Origin: Phoronis australis
Lineage: Eukaryota > Phoronida > Phoronidae
DNA length: 64,000 bases
Reading direction: 5' to 3'
Assembly: GCA_002633005.1 (NCBI GenBank)
Contig: NMRA01000009.1
Location: 1,929,366 to 1,993,365, forward strand
Each line of letters begins with the position of its first letter. Within the stretch, counting starts at the first letter, position 1. This document shows, piece after piece, positions 12,030 through 22,299 of this stretch. The notes under the pieces are model-generated. The model was not told the DNA's origin and searched no databases. It was given only the letters and a program-made list of their open reading frames with translations. The translations under genes and the position numbers were made by a program.

Positions 12030-14985
12030 AAAATGGCGACTGCGTGAATACGGTGTATAGTGGAGTTTCTACTTTCCCGCCGAGAGCTTACTAGCGAATC
12101 CAAGGAATATGCGGCGGTGATTGTTGATTGGTCGATGAGGTTGGATTGTTTCCATTCCATTAGCGACAATTTCTCGCAGGTGTGATTCGTGAGTGTATTT
12201 TGTCTACGAACGCACTCGTTGAGTTGTTACTTCGTACTCCCGTTTCCTCGTCTGCCTGGCTCAGAACCTCTCAACTGAGTGCCATTTTTCCTAAACTTTT
12301 ACTGTTTTAAAGGGCATGCATTATGGTGTCCAAATATTTATGGTGTATAAATTTTGATGACGCTGTTGTTCGAGTACCATCAGACCTACCGCGCATGAAT
12401 ACACTTACGAGGGAATTGTGAACTTGTTGATACGCAGTATATGTTTAGCTTCATTGTTAGGAGTTGTGGTAAACTGCTCTAATGTGTTAAAACGGCCTCG
12501 AAAATTGTGGTGGTGGGAGGGGGTGTTCACCCGCGTCCCACTTCTTCGAAAAATTGAAATTCGACACCCCTCATTACAGAAAACTTTCCTTGCCCTACAA
12601 GTTTAGACCTCCTTATCTAGGGATGAGTCTGTAATTCTGTTTAGTTTTTGTTGTGGAAATGTTATTCTTTCTAATTCATTCTGATAATTTATATTTTTTA
12701 CATCTGGCATTCCACCCACGTGACCAGTGGTTTCTTGTGTTGCTTCGAATGTTTGGTCATACTGATGCGCACTCTCAGCACTCCTGTTGTCAAATCTCGG
12801 TACCCCTTTCATCTACGCTAAGTGGTCTGGCCTGCCGGTCTAATAGCATAGGCATCCTGCTTCACTTCCGTTAACATATTAATCATCCCAACAATCCCAC
12901 TCTCCTTCACCATTCATTTCTCACTTTAATGTTTTCCATATTCCTGTGTCAGGGGAATTTATGACGTAAACCATATGTCCTCGTGATACGGTTTCAAAAA
13001 AGGATTACCACGGTGTAGGATAGCGTTAAGGTAGCAATCTTTGGACTATATTGTGCAATAAATTGTATACGTAGCAGTGACACCACTATAGTGGCATATT
13101 TTTAATAGTATTGTATTACAAGCACATGAGGCGCTACTAAAGAAATATATTATCTTATAATGAATTGGCTGTTGCTCAGTTACTGTAGTTGACCATCACC
13201 TCGCTTGTTACATACCAAATGCTGTAAAATTAAACCCAGTATTAGAACCAATAAGCAAGCATGCATATGACTACAAACGGAACATGTTTTTGTAATCTTG
13301 TCTGTAACAGGAAAGTTATGTTGATCCTTGGACAATGTTAGTGCCTTTCTGTACTCACGGGCCGTACATACATAAAATGTACCGCGAACGGCGTAGATGA
13401 AGTAATATCCCACTCGATATTATTCTGCGTATCGACCTCGAACCGAAGACTGTTCACGTGGCGGATCACATCCTGTATGTAATATATACTTGCGCGTTAG
13501 GTTACAAGTTTTCTTTAGTAAAAGAAATAGTTTTAAATGTAACGATTTCTTACTTGAAAAGAGATAACAAAGATGAAAACAACGGCAATTTTGCATTAAA
13601 CTTGTAACATTTCCTGAAAAAAGTTAACTAACAACAATATTTGATATTGTAGTCACCGAAGAATCGACGCCTAGGTTGCAGACGATATAATATTTAGCAA
13701 TTGAAAACTGGGGCAGAAGTGTCATATAATTTAAATGTTAAAACATTTTTGTACCAGATGTTACGTTTGGAACCTGATTGCATGTCGAGTGTTATTTATA
13801 CTGCTACAATTGTATTACATTAAACTATATTCGGAAATTTTAATGATCTATCTTCTGAACTGTCCATGTCAGAGAGCACTGTTGAAGTAGTGCGGGAGGT
13901 GAATAGGGAAAACAATATCCCATGGCCGTATTGCAGTCGGCTGATTAAACGTGTATGGGATAAAATCAAAGGGCAGATCGAACAGCCAAGTCGACCCCAT
14001 AAAAATCGGCATGTCAAAGTCCGTCAGACGTTTGATCTTCTTCTCGTCCTGCTCCAAATCACGCGTTAGATCTGTCTGCTTATTGTGAGCACTCCACTGA
14101 AGAAACTTCGCCCGTTCGTTTGATCACAACACATGATTGGCCAGCATTTTGCATTTTAATAATATGCTAATTATCCAAGAACAAATGATAAGATACCTTT
14201 GTGCACTCTCGTCTCAAGGGGCGGAGCTGCCTTACCTACGGTTCACGGCCAATCAAATTTTGTTTTCTGATCCCAATATAACAGCCTGCTCATACCTTAC
14301 TTTACTCAACTAGTTCAAATGTCAATTGTAAAAAAATGTTATCATCTATTATAATCCGACACCGACTCCAGTGAATTACCAGCATTTAGGAATATATACA
14401 TGGTTGAATATCCAGAACATTCCGATTCCATAGGAAATGGACACAGAAAGGGCAATAAAGGTATACTTTTAACAATAAACCCCCACCTGTGAGCACAACC
14501 ATATATCGATCGTGTTTCACCGACTCTCTTGGTTTCAATTTCCGCAGAAATACAGTACTGATATACCTGGGCCTGGTCTCTAATCTTTGTACTCGAAACG
14601 AACTCGAAACTATTTTTGGCAATTTCTCTGCTCCTTTTGTGCGAACTTAAGCTAATTGGTTATCAGATTGTGCTCGAATACATTATAGTTTATGCATAGG
14701 AGTTTGTAGTTCAAGTTTGCCCTTGAAGACCATTATATTCGTGCTACAAACTCGGGTAAAAACTCGAAATTTCGATTTCAAACTCGAACTTATTACTTTA
14801 ATATTGGATTTACAAACTGTGAACTAAGGGCAATAAATTATCTACGTAAGTTATTGTGTACTCGAGCATAGAATAATAGACACTTATCTTGAGTTCGCCC
14901 AAAAGTTGAGTAGAAAACGCCAAACCTAATTTCGAGTTCCACTTCGAGTAAAAAGATTGGAAACCCGGCCCTGGTTTCGTAATCA
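12030..14985. other. Intergenic, no gene recognised
   Basis: No gene recognised. Short frames at 12603-12812 (minus) and 13866-14069 (plus) are not flanked by convincing splice sites and match nothing I know. Confidence 0.45.
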
Positions 14986-14989
14986 TAGA

Positions 14990-15190
14990 TTTAACATAAT
15001 ACATAAAAACATTTCTGATACTATAGGTAATCATTTCAATTCCAAAAAACATAATCTACAACATCTTTCTGTACAAATAATAAAGAAACTCCAATACCCC
15101 AGTACCCCTCACAGACTCAAAAGAGAACAATTTTGGATAAATAAGCTCAACACACTTGAACCTAATGGATTGAACATAAAATCTTCTTAA
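14990..15190 (+). pseudogene. Penelope-like element, GIY-YIG endonuclease C-terminus
   Basis: The plus frame from about 15020 to the TAA at 15188 reads G-N-H-F-N ... L-Q-H-L-S-V-Q-I-I, then R-L-K-R-E-Q-F-W-I-N-K-L-N-T-L-E-P-N-G-L-N. The order HFN, then an R-x-x-(R)-E-x-F/Y-W-I, then L-x-T-L-x-P-x-G-(L/I)-N is the C-terminal signature of the GIY-YIG endonuclease that follows the reverse transcriptase in Penelope-like retroelements. The N-terminal GIY-YIG half and the RT are absent, so this is a truncated fossil. Confidence 0.65.
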
Positions 15191-15510
15191 ATTATATCCT
15201 TTACTTTTTTCTGCAACAATGTATCATTCTCATTACGCCATATATCAGATTCAACTGTCATATAGTGTTTGATTTTACTTTATTTCTGTTTCTGTTGATG
15301 AAGGATGTTATTATATCCGAAAATTTCAGCGATCCATTTTTATTGTTTTATTTACATATATTTATTCTACTTTTCGACACACAAGTGTATCCTTTAGAGG
15401 ATATGGATCGCCTCTTTCAGTTTCGGATTTATTTTCTAAACTATTCATCATTTCCAAATAAATGCTGTGATATACACTTGGGTTTGCCAAACAGCAGTAA
15501 TCAGATTTAA
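15191..15510 (+). mobile_element. Probable 3' region of the Penelope-like element
   Basis: T-rich sequence directly after the endonuclease stop. It contains TTGATGAAGGAT ... ATCCGAAAA (15295-15322), in which GGAT pairs with ATCC, and the hairpin TATCCT-TTAG-AGGATA (15388-15403). The TGATGA ... GAAA layout resembles the core of the hammerhead ribozymes known from Penelope-like elements, but the expected C before TGATGA is T and one extra A precedes the stem. The element boundary is a guess. Confidence 0.4.
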
Positions 15511-15911
15511 GCTGTAGCGGATTACTGTGTTATTCAAATACATAAAAGATAGAATAGACAAGCGGTTAATCTGCATATATCAGCGAAAAGGTATAAGGAA
15601 TATTTACGGTAGGTGTAATCAAACTAAACGATGACTCGAACACTATCAATTGTACCTCTGAGTGTACAGTAATTATTGCTGTCTTTGACGCAGCTACAAT
15701 TGACAAAATAGAATTTTCAATCGAGACACATCTAATGGAACTTATGTGTTGCACACGTCATTGTGTTTACAACTTTGAAACTAGGTCAAGATCGCAGAGA
15801 CTATTGAGTTCACATCATCCTAACAAGTTCAGTTGTTTTGTTGTCAAGACAGCGTGACGAAACCTGTTGACATCCTCAAGACCATAACCTGTTTTGCATT
15901 TTCTGTTAGGA

Positions 15912-15969
15912 AATTACTCGAAAAACGTGGGCAGACATTTTAATGTCTGCCCACGTTTTTCGAGTAATT
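15912..15969. repeat. Perfect 28-bp inverted repeat with 2-nt spacer
   Basis: Left arm 15912-15939 (begins AATTACTCGAAAAACG) is exactly complementary to right arm 15942-15969 (ends CGTTTTTCGAGTAATT); spacer TT. Symmetry breaks at 15911/15970. No mismatch in 28 bp means it is either very young or maintained. Confidence 0.95.
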
Positions 15970-16041
15970 AAAATTGTAATTAAGTTCACTAAATACATAC
16001 AAGAGGTCAGGTTGGCAATCGTGAACCTGACCATTCCCAAG

Positions 16042-16412
16042 GTGTTCCATCGAAATTCAAACCCCGGTGTAAAATAGATTTCTCGGAGTCGAAAACAGAC
16101 TCCCGCACCTTCAAAACAGCTAACCAGCCTGAAAAACACGAACTCCAACCTTTAAAACAGGAATCCCGGGGATTGGATAGGAGATAATTTTTCAAACTTT
16201 CTCAGACGATGTCAATAGCCTCAAACTTAAAATTAAAGCATCTTCAAGTACTTTTCAGATGTTTTCTGCATTTGTTTGCTAAAAATAAAACGCAACTTAT
16301 ATTACACCGACTTTTTTATTTGATTTTCATGGGTGAAACTCGTGCAGCTTGTCTGTGGGTGAATTTCAATATAATCTATACTCTCAACACATTGTTATCT
16401 TGGTGAATATTT
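16042..16412 (+). repeat. Dispersed repeat A, fullest copy
   Basis: About 370 bp, homologous to 7261-7580 (inverted) and its first half to 6785-6950. Both longer copies can be read as a short open frame containing N-K-T-Q-L-I-L, but insertions between copies are not in threes, so coding is unlikely. Confidence 0.8.
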
Positions 16413-16644
16413 AGTTAATTTCAGATTATTCAATAGTGTCTTCAAAAATATTTTTAAAACTAAAAAAGAAACCCATTCCTGTTTCTTATGCTAGCGACCG
16501 GTGCTCTGTCGGAACAGCATGCATGTATTGTTGATGGCTGCCTCAGTTTACTGACACATGACATCAATACCCGTGGATAAAGTGGTGAAGACGCCTATAA
16601 TCAAAGAAAGCCAGCTAGCAAGAAAGCGACGTGTCGTGCACAAT

Positions 16645-16682
16645 CGTGCACTCCCGCCTATTAAAATAGGCGAGAGTGCACG
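16645..16682. repeat. 18-bp hairpin, one mismatch
   Basis: CGTGCACTCCCGCCTATT (16645-16662) pairs with AATAGGCGAGAGTGCACG (16665-16682) across AA, with a single mismatch. Same tiny-spacer architecture as the palindrome 700 bp upstream but unrelated in sequence. Confidence 0.9.
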
Positions 16683-16954
16683 GTTATTAACGTTTTGTAC
16701 AAACTTGCTGAAGTTGACGTGATGTGTATGCGCGCGCTGATTTATGACTTCAGCCTGTGTAGAATGCTGTTGAAGTCAGTGGCGATACTGACCCCAACTG
16801 GAAAGCACAAGGTGTTGTCATGTCCACAGTCACCACCGGGGCTCAAGTACAGAAAAATGAAAACATCATCAAGCCGTCAATGGTGACTCCATCTGACGTG
16901 AAAATTGAAGACGTCAATAAGTTGCAACGAGATCCTTTTTGTAGCAGCTAATGG

Positions 16955-17110
16955 GAACTCAGGCCCGTAACCAGTGGGGGTTCGAGGGGTTCGAACGAAC
17001 CCCACCGCAAAAAAGGTCCAGCCCCAGCCTATCCGTTAAAGATATGATACAGATGGTCAACAACAAAATTGATGCAGCTACTGGTACTACTAACCACAAT
17101 TGATGTTAGT
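16955..17110. repeat. Dispersed repeat C, copy 1
   Basis: Shares with 34530-34685 the blocks CCCGTA-ACCAG-GGGG, a TTCGAACGAACC-like palindrome, AGCCTATCCG, AACAACAAAATTG and GCAGCTACT-G-ACTACTAA. The opening (CCCGTA.CCAG followed by a G-run and TTCGAACGAACCCC) is typical of hAT-type non-autonomous elements in marine invertebrates; this class call is inference. Confidence 0.6.
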
Positions 17111-17729
17111 AATAATTTTGAATTTGCTTCTGAATCAAAGTGCTTCACGTTATCATCGAGCCGTGCGTTACCCGGCCCACTTCGCCCGAGTGGTATTTGC
17201 GTAGATAACAGGATCGTGCAGACGATTAGAGGAGGCTTTATGTTATTCATCGGCATTGAACACGTGTGATGGCTACACTGTAGGGGAACAAGGGAGTCTA
17301 GAAGTAAATGTCTATACCTAGATACATGTAAGCTATATAGCAGCGAAACAGCTCCCAAAAAGCCACATTGCGGTGTGAATGTCTTAAAATCGACCATGAA
17401 GCAAAACAGCAGAAAATAGGTTTGTCATCTGATATTGCTTGCTAGCACAGTACGGTAAAGGGCAGGTGCTTCCAAATTTGGAATTGAAAATGTTCGTAAA
17501 ATACAAGTATTTTTTCGTCATATAGGGTCCAATTCGAGAGTGGATTGGTGGGTTGACATGCATTCGTGTACACGTATGTGCGTTTCCGTCCTTATAAATT
17601 CAGTAGAAGCCCACGGTAAGTTATAGACAACCCTCCGTCGTTACTCAAAAACCTGAATTTAACTGTAACCGTGTTTGCTTGCTCTGAGAAAACACCGAAG
17701 AGCACGTTCACGTTGGAGGGAGGGTGGGG

Positions 17730-18203
17730 NNNNNNNNNNNNNNNNNNNNNNNNNNNNNNNNNNNNNNNNNNNNNNNNNNNNNNNNNNNNNNNNNNNNNNN
17801 NNNNNNNNNNNNNNNNNNNNNNNNNNNNNNNNNNNNNNNNNNNNNNNNNNNNNNNNNNNNNNNNNNNNNNNNNNNNNNNNNNNNNNNNNNNNNNNNNNNN
17901 NNNNNNNNNNNNNNNNNNNNNNNNNNNNNNNNNNNNNNNNNNNNNNNNNNNNNNNNNNNNNNNNNNNNNNNNNNNNNNNNNNNNNNNNNNNNNNNNNNNN
18001 NNNNNNNNNNNNNNNNNNNNNNNNNNNNNNNNNNNNNNNNNNNNNNNNNNNNNNNNNNNNNNNNNNNNNNNNNNNNNNNNNNNNNNNNNNNNNNNNNNNN
18101 NNNNNNNNNNNNNNNNNNNNNNNNNNNNNNNNNNNNNNNNNNNNNNNNNNNNNNNNNNNNNNNNNNNNNNNNNNNNNNNNNNNNNNNNNNNNNNNNNNNN
18201 NNN
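17730..18203. other. Assembly gap (474 N) edged by G-runs
   Basis: All N. The left edge is GGAGGGAGGGTGGGG and the right edge an 11-G run, so sequencing probably failed in a G-tract. Confidence 0.98.
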
Positions 18204-18479
18204 GGGGGGGGGGGTACTGTGGGACTCACCCCAGATGTACTAGAGGAAGTTTTCTGGTTGATCTCTTCGAAGCAACTATTCTCGACTTCATACAGTCCAA
18301 GATACAATGTATAATGTATTTCAACATGGTCGGAAAATAATTAAGAAATAAATAGTCGATAATATCACTATTCGTTTTTTTAGAAAATGAGCCATTTTGG
18401 TTAAAGATTTTAGAACCCGTATGGTTCAGTCATGAGCTCTCCAAATATAGGTACTATATCAACTTGTTTGTTTGTAATG

Positions 18480-19740
18480 TTTATTGAAAATTTGCTTCAA
18501 AACTGCCCACTGGAAAACCGGAAATAGTACAGGAAGTATTCTAAGACTGTTCTCTATGCGGATGACACAACAATACTGTCTGCAGGCAGAACCTCATCTG
18601 AAATCCAGGCCAATCTCAACTCTGATTTAGTAATCATTTCAGATTGGCTTGTATCCAATAAACTATCATTAAATGTTTCTAAAATAAAAACTCTTCTATT
18701 TGGCACATCCCAAAGACTTAGAAACCAAACCCTGTCATTAACTATGGATGGAAGACCAATTGAGAACGTCAATTTCTTTAAATATCTGGGACTTATATAT
18801 GATCAAAATCTTAAATTCTTTCACCACGTTGATTATATCTCGAAAAAGGTGTCTAAGAAAATTGGTGTATTGAAACGCATCAGTAAATTCGTTAACAGAG
18901 CAACACTGAAAACCCTTTTTAATGCTATCATTCAACCTCACCTAGATTATTGCCTCCCGGTGTGGGGTGTTGCATCAGGCAAGGATATGAAAACCATCCA
19001 GGTTATCCAAAATAGGGCTGCCCGGATTATTCTGGGAGCTGGTGTTAGAGATATTAGCATCGAAAACCTTCATAAAGAGACTGATATAATGAAACTTCAC
19101 ACAAGACATCAATTCCTATCTGCTTGTTGCCTGTACAGATGTTTTAAAGGTCTTGTCCCGTCTTAGTTATGTGCTAAGTTTAAGATGACTACTAATCGCT
19201 ACAATACTAGGTCCTCATCATCATCTATTTCAATCTTCCTAAACGCAGAAGCGAGACTGGGAAAAAATCATTTTCCTACAGAGGGCCCTTTTTATGGAAC
19301 TCTCTCCCTGCAGATGCCAAATCTACATCATCCTTTCTAACCATTAAAAGAATTATAAGAAATAGATTTAACTCCATGTAGTGTCTTAAGAATTGCATGT
19401 TTATTCATTTGTTATTTATATAATGTCTTACCTTTATTAATTATTTATAGTCTGTTTTAATTTTTTATATTTATATTCATATTTTTTATTTTTTATTTTA
19501 TTATCTTGTCTTAATTTCTTTATCTTTTATTTATCATATTTTATTTTTTATTTTGGTTCATCAGTCTTTCCATGTTAATTTCTTATTCTTTGCTTATTAC
19601 TTAAATTTGTCTTTCATGTTGTAATTCTGTTTTGTCTTACTGTCTGTTTGTTTTTTACTGAGGGCCCCCATGGAAAGCAGTGTGAACTGATGAGGCTACC
19701 CTCATTGTAAATATTACATTTAAACAAAAAATAAAAAAAC
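18480..19740 (+). mobile_element. 5'-truncated LINE with reverse transcriptase remnant
   Basis: An open plus frame runs from about 18540 to a TAG at 19164-19166. It begins at the catalytic Y-A-D-D (18555) and continues through L-N-V-S-K (18670), F-K-Y-L-G-L (18780), L-D-Y-C-L-P-V-W (18945) and I-Q-N-R-A-A-R (19005), the ordered motifs of the RT palm end, thumb and connector in CR1/L2/jockey-like LINEs. Beyond the nonsense TAG the frame goes on (Y-N-T-R-S-S), then shifts by one near 19290 to give L-W-N-S-L-P and ends at a TAG near 19380. The AT-rich 3' UTR ends with a GAGGGCCCCCATGG ... GGCTACCCTC hairpin (19660-19705) and an A-rich tail. All RT upstream of YADD is missing. Dead copy, different 3' end from the 42605 element. 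Confidence 0.85.
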
Positions 19741-20860
19741 AAGTGTACATCAAGCTGTCCAACATAAAGTACGGTCGTGTTTTCCATCAAGGTTGCACTA
19801 ATTAAGAGCTGCAACGGACTTATACTGACTTATGCTACATTTAAATTTTATTATTTTATGAAAATTATAGAACTTCTGTTTATGATAGCCCCTCATGCAA
19901 AAAACGAAGCATTTTCAAAACAATTCCTAAAAGCCTGTTGGAGACCAATGTATAACGCATAATAGCTTCAAGTTTCATATAAATTCATTCTGAGATATGG
20001 CATTCCAATTTTAACCACATTTGAGTATTTTTCTAGGGTTCTACTGCGCCCTAAACTGGAGGCGTCGATGAAAAGTTTCTTATCTATTTCCGACAGTATT
20101 AAAACCTCAACGTATAATTTTCTCTCAGCATTTATCAAAGTAGCTAAAAAGGGGCAATCAGTCGACATGTGAAATTTAGGAACCATACTTCAGCGCCACC
20201 TGTTGCTGCTTCATGCAAGCGGGCAGTAAGTCCGGCGCACCCAGTACCTAGACATTGGGCACGGTGTTTAGTGTTGTTTCATGGTTATTTAGTTTACCTA
20301 TTACTGCACCGGTGTGTGATTTACCCTTAAGTAACGAAAATATAAGAAACAATCATGCTTTTGAATGTTTTTTGGAGAAAATGGCACGACTTCTTCACAA
20401 AACAACAAGTTTATAGGAAACAAATGTGCCTTTATATGTTTCGTCTCGGTACCACAAGGCGTCGTTAACAGCAAGACTCCAGCTTTTGCTCGCAACAGGC
20501 TAGTTGTACACAAAAAATCGGCACAAGTGCTCCAAATATCCACTTTTCTTGCTACCAAATAATTATGCATGAGCTCGGTTGGAAATCAGCGTTTCCACGT
20601 AAAACAGACTTTTCGGCCAATACTTCTATTGTTTTTAAGCCAGAAAATGGTGTTTACAAAATCCAAACCAGAAAAACTCCTTGGCGCTGTTATCAGTATT
20701 CTGAAGCATTTTCCACCCGCCCACCATGAAATGCAACGCATACACAATTTCATAGAATAATTTCAAAACACTAAGCGTCCCATATCGTAAACACACGATC
20801 TTCCCTGAAATGGGGCTATTCGTAGAATTCTCTTCGCGGTGTCGCTGCTGTACTACTGGT
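19741..20860. other. Intergenic, no gene recognised
   Basis: Overlapping open frames on both strands at 20300-20570 show no family resemblance; nothing else seen. Confidence 0.4.
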
Positions 20861-20868
20861 GACTGAAT

Positions 20869-20880
20869 TGCGCATGCGTC
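20869..20880. promoter_or_regulatory. NRF1-like site
   Basis: TGCGCATGCGTC contains the GCGCATGCG core of the nuclear respiratory factor 1 motif, with the last two bases off consensus. It lies upstream of a possible first exon. A single match to a short motif is weak evidence. Confidence 0.25.
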
Positions 20881-22291
20881 GCTGTCTGTATGTAAACAGC
20901 TAGTAAAAAGACGGAATTGTTATCCCGTTATTGTCGTCGCGCTAAGCTATTTTCCCTAGTGCAAGTCTTCGACAGGTGGTCACAAATTCCCAGAAGACCT
21001 AAAATTACTACATTCGTGGAGAATTGCGGTCAAAAGGGTCAACCAACTGACAAAAAGTTTGTGCCCTATGGCTGCATTTCCTTTAGGAGACTACTTAACG
21101 TTACTTGGTAAGTTTTTAGCAATCATTTTCTATTGACATCGACTTTCGGTGATGTTTTCCCCAGCAGTTACCCCACTGAATAACGGGCTTATTCAGTGGA
21201 ACTAAGTGCTTCTTTTCGGAAACTCACCCGGGACTCGGATGCCGGATAGGCTAGCAGCACATATTCACAGTTGTCCTGACTGGGCGTGCGCCCAATATAA
21301 GAGGTGTATGGTACGTGACGCTCAGAAGTCAAGGGTGACTTTTTCGCAGTAGTTTCTCTTTTAAGCTATGCTATGTCCAATAAAATTCTCTCGATGCGTG
21401 AGTTTCCTTATTTTATAGCGGACCCCACCCCCGGGACTACCAGATTAGTTACCGAATTAACATGAATAAGCTATTCAGTAAATATCGTAACATTGTAAGG
21501 AATAAAAATTGACACCTAGAATGAATTTTACCTGTTGAGATCTGAAGCACATTTTAGGTGTTCTGAAAAATACGTATTGGTAAATCACTTATAGCCTGTT
21601 TTATATATTTCAATTCAGATCTTAAATACGACTTGGGTACAAAGATTATTAGTTTCTACATATAACATGAAGATGAAACGTCAAGTATATTTTGCCTTAA
21701 AAAAGTAGTTTTGTATTGTGTTTCTTTTGTAATTTGCTAATATTTTTCTGACTATTCTTGTTACAGGTGAGAGAATACGACTGAAACCAGCCACCTGACC
21801 GCCTATTTTACCTTTGGACAAAGTGAAAAACAATCCTTCAGCAATAACCTTGGAGAATTGAGCCTAACTCAGAAATACACCACTTGATATGCCTGATTAT
21901 GGACTCCGTTGCATTGGGAAAAATACAATTCCTTTTAACAATGTTGTTTCTTAGTATGTATGTGGTTGTTCATTTTGCCATTTTGTTTTTAAATACAATG
22001 ATAATTGCTTATTCTCGGATCTTGTGCGTAGCAGATTCTTATCCACCTAGCTACAATTGGAAACATACTTTTCTTGCATGTGGAACTTTCGTTCATAGAC
22101 AAGTTAACACAAAACCGAAAATTGTTCAAAGGCCTTCTCAAGAAAGCTCTAAAATAATTACACACACAAACAAATCAAATGCAAACAAACGGAGTACTTC
22201 ATTTTGGTCGCTGCACATTTTTATAGGTCAACAGGAAAATGACAATTTGCAAGCGTATTCGGTCATCATTTCAGTTTTATTCGATCATTAA
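20881..22291 (+). other. Candidate two-exon transcript with small membrane-protein ORF
   Basis: A good donor (TTG|GTAAGT, intron starting at 21108) and a pyrimidine-rich acceptor (CTTGTTACAG, exon from 21767) suggest a spliced transcript downstream of the NRF1-like site. The second exon holds a 130-codon frame from ATG 21899 to the stop at 22289-22291. Its start (M-D-S-V-A-L-G-K) is followed by a hydrophobic stretch of about 30 residues that could be a signal anchor, then a polar Ser/Asn/Lys-rich tail. I recognise no family. An upstream frame (20917-21111) ends right at the splice junction, so it would be an upstream ORF. Could equally be chance. Confidence 0.2.
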
Positions 22292-22299
22292 AGTATAAT

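Noticed and set aside
7261-16406. Similar small proteins in 7261-7488 (minus) and 16209-16406 (plus) sharing N-K-T-Q-L-I-L
   Set aside because: Both are inside repeat A; indels between the copies are not multiples of three and the third copy lacks the region.
17671-18340. Long open frames of 190-220 codons on both strands
   Set aside because: They consist almost wholly of the N gap at 17730-18203.
21270-21420. Possible solo LTR (TGT start, AATAAAA, TTTTATAGCGG end)
   Set aside because: No second copy, no target-site duplication and no primer-binding site visible in the window.
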